A stretch of 64,000 nt of DNA from a bacterium (GTDB lineage: Bacteria > Bacteroidota > Bacteroidia > Cytophagales > Cyclobacteriaceae): the NCBI GenBank assembly GCA_024743255.1, contig JANSWY010000001.1, forward strand, positions 62,001 through 126,000, written 5' to 3'. Below the pieces are notes generated by a model that did no database searches, had not been told where the DNA came from, and saw only the letters and a program-made list of their open reading frames with translations. Made by a program: the position numbers and the translations under genes. Shown one piece after another: positions 34,129 through 42,785 of this stretch (positions are counted from its first letter, which is position 1; the number at the start of each line of letters is the position of its first letter).

Positions 34129-34202
34129 AAACGCTTTGAAAGGAAAGACGGGTCATAAGGGTTCAAGAAGGAAGGACGGTCCGCATAGAAGGTTACTTAG
34201 TC

Positions 34203-34502
34203 CTAAACGTAATCTCTTACCTCTTCATATAAATCATTCATCTCAGGATTAATGGATCGAATCAGTTCTTCTTTCCATTCCCGTTTCCATTTCTTTATTC
34301 TTTTCTCTTCCTCAATAGCTTCATCGATGGTTGGGAAAAATTTGTAATAAATCAGATCATGACAATTATACTCCTCAGTGAATCCTGATCCATTTCCAAA
34401 CCTGTGTTCCCACGTTCTTCTTGAAAGACTATTGGTAACACCGATATAAAAAGTTGTTCGATGATGGTTACTCATGACATAAACATATCCTCCTTTGGTC
34501 AT
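34203..34502 (-). CDS. GIY-YIG nuclease-family protein
   Basis: A 99-residue GIY-YIG domain protein from the ATG at 34502; an ATG at 34526 adds eight residues but lies 14 bases from the repeat. The fold is complete: GYVYVMSNHHRTTFYIGVTN (GIY-YIG strands), the catalytic Arg in LSRRTWEHRFG, LIYYKFFPTIDEAIEEEKRI and the Glu-rich helix with EKRIKKWKREWKEELI, closing with Asn-Pro-Glu in RSINPEMNDL. Stand-alone members are widespread and often lie near repeats; what they cut is unknown. Here two copies of a 160-base repeat flank it, ending 74 bases downstream and starting 39 bases upstream of the start codon. Confidence 0.93.
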   Translation of the reverse strand: MTKGGYVYVMSNHHRTTFYIGVTNSLSRRTWEHRFGNGSGFTEEYNCHDLIYYKFFPTIDEAIEEEKRIKKWKREWKEELIRSINPEMNDLYEEVRDYV

Positions 34503-34540
34503 TGATGAATTTGATTTATGTGTCAAACAAAAATAAGAAA

Positions 34541-34698
34541 CGTCATTCCGGAATTTCTGGAATGTAATGCAGGGAATATCCGGAATCCATCAATGGTTTG
34601 AGGTCACGGAGTTCGTGAGTGCAAAAATCCACATTCGTTAAAGCTGCAGTGGGTACTTCGGGATTCCTGATCTCCGCTTTGCTGTTTCAGGAATGGCG
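34541..34698. repeat. Dispersed ~160-base element, copy 2
   Basis: A 158-base copy in the same orientation as copies 1 and 3, from CGTCATTCCGG to CAGGAATGGCG. The right arm has one base changed. It holds the GGTTTGAGGTCACGGAG block and the right-hand hairpin with GATTCCTGATCTCCGC. It lies between the GIY-YIG gene and the membrane protein, so the region from 34503 to 34815 has no other gene. Confidence 0.88.
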
Positions 34699-34815
34699 GT
34701 ACGCCCGTGATAAAAATACACTTTACAACAGGTATAAGTGATAACCATAAAAGCAACCACTTTTTTCAATGTCCGTTTTTATTTTAATAACCACTCTGAC
34801 TTTTATATGGGCTAC

Positions 34816-35646
34816 ATGGGATTCGGAATGAGAAAGGAAGTTTACAAACGTAAACCAAAGAAGTCTTTCCTCAAGCTGAAAGAAGTTTATGGGAATGACA
34901 CACCAAAAGTAAAACATCACCCAAGCGCGCCTAAACTCACTTCTGATGACGTCTTAAACAAACCTAGATTTAGATCTATCCATGACACCAAATTCTTTCA
35001 GATAGTTAAGCTTCTACTGATTTTTACAGTTATTGGCCTATTTCTCAACTTCGCATTTATACAGCCATGGCTGTTTGAACACAGGTTTTTAGCTCTCAGA
35101 AAGAATCTAATTGAATCCTACTCTGATGATCATAAATTCCTTCTCAGCTCAGGTGAGCACCTGAACTTGCACTATTTCAAATTTGACTCGTCAGATAACT
35201 CTTCAATAACAGCAAAGAAGGGAATAAACTTCTCAGGAAGAGGGAGCCATATTGATCGACCTTATGTAGCAAAGATTGGAACCAGGAACCCTAATGCTTT
35301 TAACATAGTAATGACTAATGATGCCATGCATGTTAGTAGAAATGATTCTATTCAAGTTTTGAAGGAAACATGGGTTCTAATATTTGATAGTGATACCATT
35401 GACAACAGATATAATCGAATATTTAGCCAACTCTCCATCGATCTGGAATATATTGAAGAGTTGAGAAGGAAATTGAGAGTTAAAAATATCAGCGAAGTGA
35501 AATTTGAAGATTCATGTACTTCCATTCAGGTGGCGGATCACAGAGATTATGGTGTTTACGAATATGTAAGATGTGGTAAAGCACTCAGGGAAAACGAAAA
35601 CATGATCAAATTAGATAGCCTGACTTATCTTCGAAGAAGATATTAA
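34816..35646 (+). CDS. Hypothetical membrane protein with basic N-terminus
   Basis: A 276-residue protein from the ATG at 34816 (MGFGMRKEVYKRKPKKSFLK); ATGs at 34807 and 34738 extend it but are less likely. The first 75 residues are polar and basic, then one membrane helix at about 65-90 (VKLLLIFTVIGLFLNFAFI), and a soluble C-terminal region that would be outside the cytoplasm. The opening resembles a small conserved Bacteroidota protein with a basic N-terminus, but I cannot assign a function. It lies between repeat copies 2 and 3. Confidence 0.65.
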   Translation: MGFGMRKEVYKRKPKKSFLKLKEVYGNDTPKVKHHPSAPKLTSDDVLNKPRFRSIHDTKFFQIVKLLLIFTVIGLFLNFAFIQPWLFEHRFLALRKNLIESYSDDHKFLLSSGEHLNLHYFKFDSSDNSSITAKKGINFSGRGSHIDRPYVAKIGTRNPNAFNIVMTNDAMHVSRNDSIQVLKETWVLIFDSDTIDNRYNRIFSQLSIDLEYIEELRRKLRVKNISEVKFEDSCTSIQVADHRDYGVYEYVRCGKALRENENMIKLDSLTYLRRRY

Positions 35647-35735
35647 AATCTTAATAAAGCCGAGATGTACCCTAGTTTTGGAATCGCTCATTTCTTCAAT
35701 TATTCTCCAGAAAGAGGTTCCACAAAACTAAGAAA

Positions 35736-35895
35736 CGTCATTCCGGAATTTATGGAATGAAATGGAGGGAATATCCGGAATCCCAAAAATGGTTTGAGGT
35801 CAGGGAGTTCGTGATTGCAAAACACCCACCTTCGCTAAAGCTGCGGTGTGCACTGCGGGATTCCTGATCTTCGTTTCACTTCGTCAGGAATGACG
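35736..35895. repeat. Dispersed ~160-base element, copy 3
   Basis: A 160-base copy from CGTCATTCCGG to CAGGAATGACG, with internal GGGATTCCTGATCTTCG. It lies between the membrane protein gene and the convergent cysteine synthase gene, in a 298-base gap that otherwise shows nothing. A further AAAACTAAGAAA leader before the left end is shared in part by the other copies. Confidence 0.9.
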
Positions 35896-35944
35896 GCTCG
35901 CGAGGGGAGAAATAATTAGAAACGGTTCGCTGAATAGTTTGTGT

Positions 35945-36823
35945 CTACCCAAACAAATCACTACTCAAATACCGATCACCTCGATCACAAGTAATACAAA
36001 CAATCAAACCTTCTTCCAACTCCTCAGAAAGCTTCATCGCGGCTGCCAAAGCTCCTCCGCTGCTCATTCCTGCGAGGATTCCTTCTTCTTTAGCCATTCT
36101 TCTGGTCATTTCTGTGGCTTCTTCCTGGCTTACATCTATGATCCTATCTACTCTTTCTTTCTCATAGATCTTCGGTAAAAACTCCGGAGACCATCTTCTG
36201 ATACCAGGTATTCTTGAGCCATCTGTAGGTTGAGTTCCTACAATCTGTATATCTGGATTTTGTTCTTTCAGGTATCTTGAAACTCCCATGATGGTGCCGG
36301 TTGTTCCCATTGCTGAGACGAAGTGTGTTACTTTTCCATCAGTATCTTTCCAAATCTCAGGTCCTGTAGATTTATAGTGCATTTTCCAGTTATCATCATT
36401 CGCAAATTGGTTGAGAATGAAATAACCTTCTTTTTCTGCCATCTCTTCAGCGAGTTCTCTTGAATATTCAATTGTTCTCTCTGACGGAGTTAAGATTACT
36501 TTAGCACCGTATGCCTCCATGGATAGCACTCGTTCCTTAGTTGAGTTATCTGGCATTATCAATGTCATATTCACTCCCAGCACTTTTGATACCATTGCCA
36601 AAGCAATTCCGGTATTCCCACTGGTTGCTTCTACCAACTTGTCGCCAGGCTTGATATCTCCTCGTTCCAAAGCACTTTTGATCATGTTATATGCCGCTCG
36701 ATCTTTCACACTACCACCTGGGTTTTGGCCTTCCAGCTTCGCGAAGATCTTTACATTTTTATTAGTAGGAATAGAGGTTAACTCCACCTGAGGGGTGTTT
36801 CCTATTAAACTGAATAAATCCAT
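35945..36823 (-). CDS. cysM: Cysteine synthase (CysM type)
   Basis: A 292-residue PLP enzyme of the O-acetylserine sulfhydrylase family. PLP lysine is Lys40 in NPGGSVKDRAAY, the phosphate loop is EATSGNTGIALAM, and the cofactor pocket region is SAMGTTGTIMGVSRYL. The ending VCITCDRGDRYLSSDLFG is typical of CysM-type enzymes, which accept sulfide and often thiosulfate. It turns O-acetylserine into cysteine. The serine acetyltransferase gene ends three bases upstream, so enzymes for two successive steps are made from one message. Confidence 0.93.
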   Translation of the reverse strand: MDLFSLIGNTPQVELTSIPTNKNVKIFAKLEGQNPGGSVKDRAAYNMIKSALERGDIKPGDKLVEATSGNTGIALAMVSKVLGVNMTLIMPDNSTKERVLSMEAYGAKVILTPSERTIEYSRELAEEMAEKEGYFILNQFANDDNWKMHYKSTGPEIWKDTDGKVTHFVSAMGTTGTIMGVSRYLKEQNPDIQIVGTQPTDGSRIPGIRRWSPEFLPKIYEKERVDRIIDVSQEEATEMTRRMAKEEGILAGMSSGGALAAAMKLSEELEEGLIVCITCDRGDRYLSSDLFG

Positions 36824-36826
36824 TGA

Positions 36827-37660
36827 TTAATTTTCTTTGTAGACGTAAATGTCTGTTTGTTCCGTATCGCTGTTGTGCATTTTTGCCTGGTAGTAGATTT
36901 TGGTGTTGGCAGGAATACTCCTTGTGAGCCAAACATTTCCTCCCACCACACTATTAGCTCCAATCGTAGTATTTCCACCCAAAATTGTCGCTCCTGCATA
37001 AATGACTACATTGTCTTCAATTGTTGGATGCCTTTTAGTCTCTGCATCCTTCTTATCAACACTCAAAGCTCCCAGAGTAACACCCTGATAAACCTTCACG
37101 TTGTTTCCTATTATAGTGGTCTCGCCAATTACAACTCCAGTTCCATGATCTATGCAAAAATGCTCTCCAATTTGAGCTCCTGGGTGAATATCAATTCCTG
37201 TCTTACTGTGAGCATGTTCCGTGATGATCCTTGGAATTACTTTCACTCCATGCGAATGAAGAACATGAGCAACTCGATAAGCCGCTATTGCATAAAACCC
37301 TGGATAAGTCCTGATTACCTCACTTCTACTTTTGGCAGCCGGGTCTCCCTGATACATCGCTGTGATATCATCAAGGATTCTCTCGTGTATAGCCGGTAAC
37401 TCATTAAAGAAGCTTTCAGCCACATCTTCCAGATCTACCTCTCCATGCATGGGATTTCTTGTCAGCATTTCATCAAGCTCAATCTTCAACTTGTTGAGAT
37501 GCAGTTCCAATTCTTTCTGAGAAGAAAAGGTCTTCTTAGAAAAATCTGGAAACAATGTTTGCATCAGGTCAACAAAGAATTGTGAAATGACCACAGGGGA
37601 TGGACACTTTGGGCACTCCTGATGACTTTGATATAACTTCTTATAAAATGAATCAGTCAT
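36827..37660 (-). CDS. cysE: Serine O-acetyltransferase
   Basis: A 277-residue serine acetyltransferase that makes O-acetylserine from serine and acetyl-CoA. The N-terminal helical domain has RTYPGFYAIAAYRVAHVLH, a signature of the EpsC/CysE branch, and the C-terminal left-handed helix is built of hexapeptides such as TGIDIHPGAQIGEHFCIDHG, with His172 next to the active site (DHGTGVVIGE), and NVKVYQGVTLGALS. It is longer than gut-type CysE because of a polar N-terminal extension with a CPKCP pair. It stands just upstream of cysM in the same operon. Confidence 0.93.
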   Translation of the reverse strand: MTDSFYKKLYQSHQECPKCPSPVVISQFFVDLMQTLFPDFSKKTFSSQKELELHLNKLKIELDEMLTRNPMHGEVDLEDVAESFFNELPAIHERILDDITAMYQGDPAAKSRSEVIRTYPGFYAIAAYRVAHVLHSHGVKVIPRIITEHAHSKTGIDIHPGAQIGEHFCIDHGTGVVIGETTIIGNNVKVYQGVTLGALSVDKKDAETKRHPTIEDNVVIYAGATILGGNTTIGANSVVGGNVWLTRSIPANTKIYYQAKMHNSDTEQTDIYVYKEN

Positions 37661-37680
37661 AAACCTTCAATCGGATTTGA

Positions 37681-37693
37681 GAACAAATTGTTC
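37681..37693. promoter_or_regulatory. Palindrome upstream of cysE
   Basis: GAACAAATTGTTC is a perfect 6+1+6 palindrome 20 bases before the cysE start, at the place of a core promoter or operator. No known binding protein can be named. Confidence 0.35.
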
Positions 37694-37790
37694 CATTATT
37701 GGGTCAGAATGTGAATATAGGGTCGCGGAAGTTAGAATGAAAGGATGAGTGGTGATTTGGGAAGTAAATTGAATTAAGCTGACAATTGAA

Positions 37791-38516
37791 CTAGTCTGCA
37801 ATAGAAGAAATAAGTGCCTCAGCCTGCTTCCCAAGTTCAGTATCAGGATCTATAAGTTTGAGATAATACTGAGCTTTTTCCCAATCTTCCAATTTTATGT
37901 AGCATAATCCGAGATACCATTGCGTTTGTTGATGGTAGATGCTTTCAGACAATATTGATTCAAAATTGGTAATTGCAGATCGCATATCTCCTGCACCCAT
38001 ATAGGAAACACCTAAATAAAACTTATTCTTTGGTATGTTAAGTTGTTCTTTAGCTAATCTCTGAAAACTTTCAACCGCCTCTTTATAATTTCGATTTACA
38101 TAACTTCTGTAGGCCGTCCCCAGGTCATCTAGGTTTGCCTCACCACGTGGAGCTCCAAGGTAGGGATAAGGCTCAAAATACTCTGCAAATAGCAATTGCC
38201 TGTCAGAATTATTCTGAAATACCAGGTTAAAAGAGATAATCAAAATTATGGATGCAGCTATTCCAGACAATAAATAGGCAGTATAGTTTGGCTTGGTGGC
38301 CGATTCCTGAAACTTTTTACTATTCTGTTTCAGGTTATTTCTAAAATGAAAACTTTTAATGCCCGCTCGTACTTGTCGTACAGATTCAACCTGTTTGTTG
38401 AGCTCCTCATCTGAGTCCATGTTTTTAAGAAATACATCATGCTCCTCTTTAGACATATTACCGTCCAGATAAGCATCAATTTTTTCTAATATGTCCTCAT
38501 CCAATTCTTTCATCAT
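37791..38516 (-). CDS. Anti-sigma-like membrane protein with TPR repeats
   Basis: A 241-residue protein that overlaps the ECF sigma gene by four bases (ATGA). Residues 1-65 form a zinc-less anti-sigma-like helical domain (EKIDAYLDGNMSKEEHDVF), then a membrane helix at about 85-103 (LLSGIAASIILIISFNLVF). The C-terminal part holds tetratricopeptide-type repeats, YRSYVNRNYKEAVESFQRLA, NKFYLGVSYMGAGDMRSAI and WYLGLCYIKLEDWEKAQYYL, which would face the periplasm. It is likely to hold the partner sigma factor and release it when the TPR part binds an envelope signal. Confidence 0.8.
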   Translation of the reverse strand: MMKELDEDILEKIDAYLDGNMSKEEHDVFLKNMDSDEELNKQVESVRQVRAGIKSFHFRNNLKQNSKKFQESATKPNYTAYLLSGIAASIILIISFNLVFQNNSDRQLLFAEYFEPYPYLGAPRGEANLDDLGTAYRSYVNRNYKEAVESFQRLAKEQLNIPKNKFYLGVSYMGAGDMRSAITNFESILSESIYHQQTQWYLGLCYIKLEDWEKAQYYLKLIDPDTELGKQAEALISSIAD

Positions 38517-39109
38517 GCATAGAAACTCTCCTGAGTAACTCTATTTTGTTCAAAAACTGTTACAAGATTTTTCATGCAACGATATTTCTTTGTTTTTGCA
38601 GATTGTTCATTCTTGAGCCCTTCGAATCGCATTTGAATTTCCTTCATGCTCAAAGATTCATAATAAGCATACTTCAGAATCTTTTGGCACTCTTGTGATA
38701 ACTTCTCAAAAAGCGAGTAAAACAACTGCATATTGCTTATCTCCACAGTAGCAGGATCAGAATCCATCTCACTTTTTACAACCTCCATATGCAACATCTC
38801 CTTGTTTTTTCTCCGAAGAGAATTCATCCAAAGGTTCTTTGCAATACTAAAAATATAAGTACTTATTGATGAATCTCCTTTGAATTTGTCTTGCTGAATC
38901 TTGTCATAAAAGACTATGAGAACCTCCTGAAAGAGATCTGCCGCCTCATCCTCGGTTCCCGAGTTCTTTCCAATATATGATTTGATTGATTTCCAATTGC
39001 TATTGTATAAATACTGAATAACCTTATTCTGAGATTTCTCATCTGATGATTTAAGAACCTGCAAAACCTCGGTATCTGAGTAAGACTTGGATCTGAAAGT
39101 AATTCGCAT
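38513..39109 (-). CDS. ECF-family sigma factor
   Basis: A 198-residue ECF sigma factor from the ATG at 39109 (MRITFRSKSYSDTEVLQ); an ATG at 39190 adds 27 unlikely residues. Region 2 is around KSIKSYIGKNSGTEDEAADL and LFQEVLIVFYDKI, and region 4 around LSQECQKILKYAYYESLSMK. The C-terminus carries RVTQESFYA. The downstream gene is a membrane anti-sigma with TPRs and no receptor gene follows, so this is a different ECF class from the FecI-like factor at 29.8 kb. It may control genes elsewhere, for example for envelope stress. Confidence 0.88.
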   Translation of the reverse strand: MRITFRSKSYSDTEVLQVLKSSDEKSQNKVIQYLYNSNWKSIKSYIGKNSGTEDEAADLFQEVLIVFYDKIQQDKFKGDSSISTYIFSIAKNLWMNSLRRKNKEMLHMEVVKSEMDSDPATVEISNMQLFYSLFEKLSQECQKILKYAYYESLSMKEIQMRFEGLKNEQSAKTKKYRCMKNLVTVFEQNRVTQESFYA

Positions 39110-39316
39110 AGACTTCAAATTGACCTCACAAATATAACGAACCTGCAACAATAAAGGATGTCTTTGCTGTGCCCGAAAAAAATATTTCAATTTTTCTGTC
39201 TACCAAATAGTTGAAACCGACACTAACTATTGAAAACGCTTAAAAGCAAAAGAAATTAAAGATGTAATAACCGTCTGGATTTAACTAAATCCTATTTTTC
39301 ATCTAATCTATCTGTC

Positions 39317-39345
39317 GGTGTGGTTCCCTTTTTAGGGGCCACACC
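39317..39345 (-). terminator. Hairpin after the VOC gene
   Basis: GGTGTGG and CCACACC pair exactly with an inner CCC/GGG pairing around a short T-rich loop. It lies six bases past the VOC stop, separating it from the sigma gene. Confidence 0.7.
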
Positions 39346-39351
39346 AAATCA

Positions 39352-39771
39352 CTAAACTATTCCATCCCTATAGAATTCGGTCTCTGAAACAATTATCGTT
39401 GTGAGCTCAACAGTATGGTCATCGGGATCTTTTAGATAAATAGATTCAAAATAATGATGGTCCTGAATTTCATAATTGATTCCATGTTGGTCAAAATGCT
39501 TCTTAGCTAAATCGTAATTTTCACGACTTACATTGAAAGCGAAATGATCAATTTTAACATTCTTTGATGCTACATCGATCTCAGGGTGATCTGTGTTTGC
39601 AGGGAATATGGCTACTCCGGTTTTGCCTGAGAGCATAAAAACAGGAAAAGCTCCCCATTCAGGGAGCTTGTATTTTTTTAATCCTAATACCTCCTCGTAC
39701 CATTTGATTGATACTTCCATTTCTTTTACACGGATAGCCACATGGTCCAGGAAGTCGATTTTGAATGACAT
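39352..39771 (-). CDS. Glyoxalase / VOC-family protein
   Basis: A 139-residue VOC-fold protein made of two beta-alpha-beta-beta-beta modules. Metal-ligand candidates are His in FLDHVAIRVKEM, KIDHFAFNV and the Glu in HTVELTTI, an arrangement typical of the glyoxalase and dioxygenase-like superfamily. The substrate is unknown. Its start codon shares one base with the stop of the peptidase gene upstream (TAATG), so the two are translationally coupled. Confidence 0.87.
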   Translation of the reverse strand: MSFKIDFLDHVAIRVKEMEVSIKWYEEVLGLKKYKLPEWGAFPVFMLSGKTGVAIFPANTDHPEIDVASKNVKIDHFAFNVSRENYDLAKKHFDQHGINYEIQDHHYFESIYLKDPDDHTVELTTIIVSETEFYRDGIV

Positions 39772-42041
39772 TATTTGCTTGGGCTACTTGAAACCGGAAC
39801 TTTCTCCATCAAATAATTAGTAATCAAACCAAATAAGTGCCTTCTGGTATTCCTTCCTTCATAAATACCATGAGATCTATTCGGATAGATCATAATATCG
39901 AATTGCTTGTTTTGAGCTACTAACTCATCAATTAGCATCTCCATTCCCTGATAATGTACATTGTCATCACCTGTACCATGAATGATCAGCAGATTTCCTT
40001 CCAGATTCTTCGCATAAGTTATCGGTGATCCATTTACAAAATCATCCATATTCTCCTGAGGTAATCCCATGTATCTTTCCTGGTAGATGTTGTCATAGAT
40101 CAATTGGTTTGATACAGCTGCAACTGAAATTCCTGTTTTATAGATTTCAGGGTATTTGAACATGAGGTTTAATGTCATGGAACCTCCACCACTCCAACCC
40201 CAAACTGCAGTTCTGGTTTCATCTGCATAGTCAAGCTTTAAAAACTCTTTTGCCGCCTGTGCCTGATCTCTGGCGTTAATATCTCCAATTTTTCTGTAGA
40301 TGCTTTTTCTCCAGGCACTTCCTTTCAGACAAGGTGTTCCTCTATTGTCCATATCCACCACCAGGTATCCTTGTTGAGCCAACATAATATTCCACATTCC
40401 TACCCAACTATCAGTAGCAACCTGCCCCCATGGTTCACCATATACATGGAAGAAAACAGGATATTTCTTATTTGGATCGAAATTGATTGGTTTGATCACT
40501 CTTACATCAATCTCCATGCCCTCCTCAGTAGTCACTTTTGTGAATTCAATTTCAGGCATCTTGATTTTACTAAGCTTCTCAATGAAAGCCTTATTCTCAA
40601 CTAGTTTAGCAATTACTTTATGACCCGGTAGGCTAACCAAATTGTGGGTAGTAGGAGTAGCAGCAGTCGAGTTTCTTTGGATTGCATATTTTCCATTTGG
40701 GGAGCAGTTGTAAACATTCACCCCTGAAATAGAAGCCGGTGTTAGTCTCTGTGCTTTTCCACTTCCTTTTATGTCAACTCTGTATAGATATCTCTGAGTG
40801 CTATTGTCTGGAGATGCATGGAAGTAAGCGTATTTTGAAGTTGTTACAATCAATGATGCTACATCATAGTCACCGGGAGTTAGGAGTTTTTTGGAGCCAT
40901 TAGTAATGTTCACTTTATACAGATGTCTCCATCCATCGTTTTCAGTTAGTCTTAAGAATGACTTGCCATTGTCAACAACCTTCAGCGTGTTGTCTCCCCA
41001 ACCATTTGCTGACACATCAGGATATTGAATATCAACCCAGGTCTCTTCTGTTTCAGTGTAGATTTTTTTAAGCTCTTTGGAAGTGATGTTGTATTTCCAT
41101 ACGATAAGTTTATTCTGATGTCGGTTTAGCTGCTGAATTAGTAACTCACCGCTGTTCAGCCATTGCATACTTGGTATATAATTCTGGATTTTTGATCCTT
41201 CCAAAGGAATCCAGGTAATTTGTTTGTCACCAATTCCTACAATTCCTACTTCACATTTTGAAGGATCCTGGCCTACTTTAGGGTATTGTAGTGGAAGCGG
41301 TTCAGAATAAACTGAGTCGGTGTTATTGATCATGTAGAATGTTCCTATTTTAGAAGCATCCAATCTCCAGAAAGCAATATTGGCACCATCAGGGCTCCAG
41401 CTGAATCCATCTCTGTTACCAAATTCCTCCTCATAGGCCCAGTCGAATGTTCCATTGATAATACCATCACCACCGTCATTTGTGAGCTGAGCAACTTCAT
41501 TAGATGCTAAATCCTGTACGTATACATTGAATTTCTGCACAAATGCAACCTTTGAGTTGTCTGATGAGAATTTAGCAAACATCAGGCTTGAAGGTTCAAA
41601 ATCTGCTCCAATCTGCGTTAGTTTTTTGGTTTCCAGGTCCAGCATCCAGTAATCGCCTTTGGTGTTGGCTCTCCAGACTCTGGACGAATTGGTGAAGATT
41701 AGAATCTTGGATTCATCTTTGGAAAAAGTAAAGCTCTCCACTCTAATGGAACCTTTTCGGTCTTCCGGAATTAGTTGATCATTAGGAACAAGCACTGAAC
41801 GCTCGTTTGTTGCGGATTCATACCTTGCAAGTTCCTGTAGTTTGTTTTCATTGTTTTCAACTCTTACATAGCTGTTGCCATTGTTCATCCACTGCAAAGG
41901 AGCCAAATACTCCTGACGGAATTCGGAAGAAGCATAGATGCGATCAATGGTGAGAAGAGAAGGGTCAGTTTCGGATTGGGAAAATGCTACTTGCGATAGT
42001 CCGATCACAAGAAGACACACAATTACGGATCTCATGTTCAT
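39771..42041 (-). CDS. S9-family dipeptidyl peptidase (DPP IV-like)
   Basis: A 756-residue secreted serine peptidase. The signal peptide is MNMRSVIVCLLVIGLSQVAF; the propeller part spans about 90-490 with the S9B mark DWAYEEEFGNRDGFSWSP, whose Glu204-Glu205 hold the substrate amino end. The catalytic domain has Ser617 in GWSGGGSM, Asp692 in HGTGDDNVHYQ and His724 in NRSHGIY, spaced as in human DPP IV. It should cut X-Pro or X-Ala dipeptides from peptide N-termini in the periplasm or outside, supporting protein feeding. It shares a message with the VOC gene. Confidence 0.94.
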   Translation of the reverse strand: MNMRSVIVCLLVIGLSQVAFSQSETDPSLLTIDRIYASSEFRQEYLAPLQWMNNGNSYVRVENNENKLQELARYESATNERSVLVPNDQLIPEDRKGSIRVESFTFSKDESKILIFTNSSRVWRANTKGDYWMLDLETKKLTQIGADFEPSSLMFAKFSSDNSKVAFVQKFNVYVQDLASNEVAQLTNDGGDGIINGTFDWAYEEEFGNRDGFSWSPDGANIAFWRLDASKIGTFYMINNTDSVYSEPLPLQYPKVGQDPSKCEVGIVGIGDKQITWIPLEGSKIQNYIPSMQWLNSGELLIQQLNRHQNKLIVWKYNITSKELKKIYTETEETWVDIQYPDVSANGWGDNTLKVVDNGKSFLRLTENDGWRHLYKVNITNGSKKLLTPGDYDVASLIVTTSKYAYFHASPDNSTQRYLYRVDIKGSGKAQRLTPASISGVNVYNCSPNGKYAIQRNSTAATPTTHNLVSLPGHKVIAKLVENKAFIEKLSKIKMPEIEFTKVTTEEGMEIDVRVIKPINFDPNKKYPVFFHVYGEPWGQVATDSWVGMWNIMLAQQGYLVVDMDNRGTPCLKGSAWRKSIYRKIGDINARDQAQAAKEFLKLDYADETRTAVWGWSGGGSMTLNLMFKYPEIYKTGISVAAVSNQLIYDNIYQERYMGLPQENMDDFVNGSPITYAKNLEGNLLIIHGTGDDNVHYQGMEMLIDELVAQNKQFDIMIYPNRSHGIYEGRNTRRHLFGLITNYLMEKVPVSSSPSK

Positions 42042-42143
42042 ATTTTGGGTTTGGTTATTACTCCAATGGAGCTAAGATACTTCTTTAGATGGTTATATTA
42101 TTTATTAGTAAGGATAACCTGCATTTTTCCCTACTTTCGCTAA

Positions 42144-42785
42144 ATGGAATCTGTTCTTAGATACATCCGTCAGCTTTTATGGGTAGCTATTTTTATTGTT
42201 GCAATCCTGATAGAACAATACATTCCCACGTCAATAACTCGAACTATAGTCATAACACTATATGTGGTCGGTATAATTGAAATAATCTACAAAAGGTTTG
42301 GGCCATTTGAAGGAATTAGAATTAGTTCAATTAATCATACCTCTCAATTATTTGGCACCTTTGCAATGGGGGTAGTACCATTTGGACTTTTCGTAGTGAT
42401 GTTCACCACCCCCAGAGATCGTCTTTGGCTTACAACATTTGAATATTACGCCTGGTTATTGTCCCTGGGGTTCTTCGGTATAATATACTTGCTGCATGCT
42501 ATACTTCACTTCCCGCGAGGCTATATCAAAAAAGCAGGGACAGATTCGATAAAGGTTTCTGGGATTAGAAAAGCTATCAATATACAGGATATCGAAGTAT
42601 TTAAATTCCACATGCAATACATACGCATCAAGTTAAACTCGGACCATTTTTTAAAGTCAGAGAGATACTATTTTGATAAAGAGAAGGTCGAGCAACTGGT
42701 AAATTTTCTTGTTGACAAGTTACCAACTGAATACATCCAATTCAGTGAGGAATTAAAAGAAGCAATAACTCTAGAAACAGCATGA
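42144..42785 (+). CDS. Hypothetical membrane protein
   Basis: A 213-residue protein with about four membrane helices in its first 135 residues (WVAIFIVAILIEQYIPTS, ITRTIVITLYVVGIIEIIY, FGTFAMGVVPFGLFVVMFT and ILHFPRGY region). The C-terminal part (from about 140) is a soluble PH-like stretch with YIRIKLNSDHFLKSERYYF. I do not recognise the family. It overlaps the hotdog gene by four bases (ATGA), so they form a two-gene operon of membrane protein plus soluble protein. Confidence 0.7.
   Translation: MESVLRYIRQLLWVAIFIVAILIEQYIPTSITRTIVITLYVVGIIEIIYKRFGPFEGIRISSINHTSQLFGTFAMGVVPFGLFVVMFTTPRDRLWLTTFEYYAWLLSLGFFGIIYLLHAILHFPRGYIKKAGTDSIKVSGIRKAINIQDIEVFKFHMQYIRIKLNSDHFLKSERYYFDKEKVEQLVNFLVDKLPTEYIQFSEELKEAITLETA

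Noticed and set aside
33786-34166. Open frame of 126 codons on the minus strand over repeat copy 1
   Set aside because: It is the translation of the dispersed repeat (reads as VIPARSKAEIRNPV) and of the end of the TonB receptor gene on the other strand, so it is not a gene.
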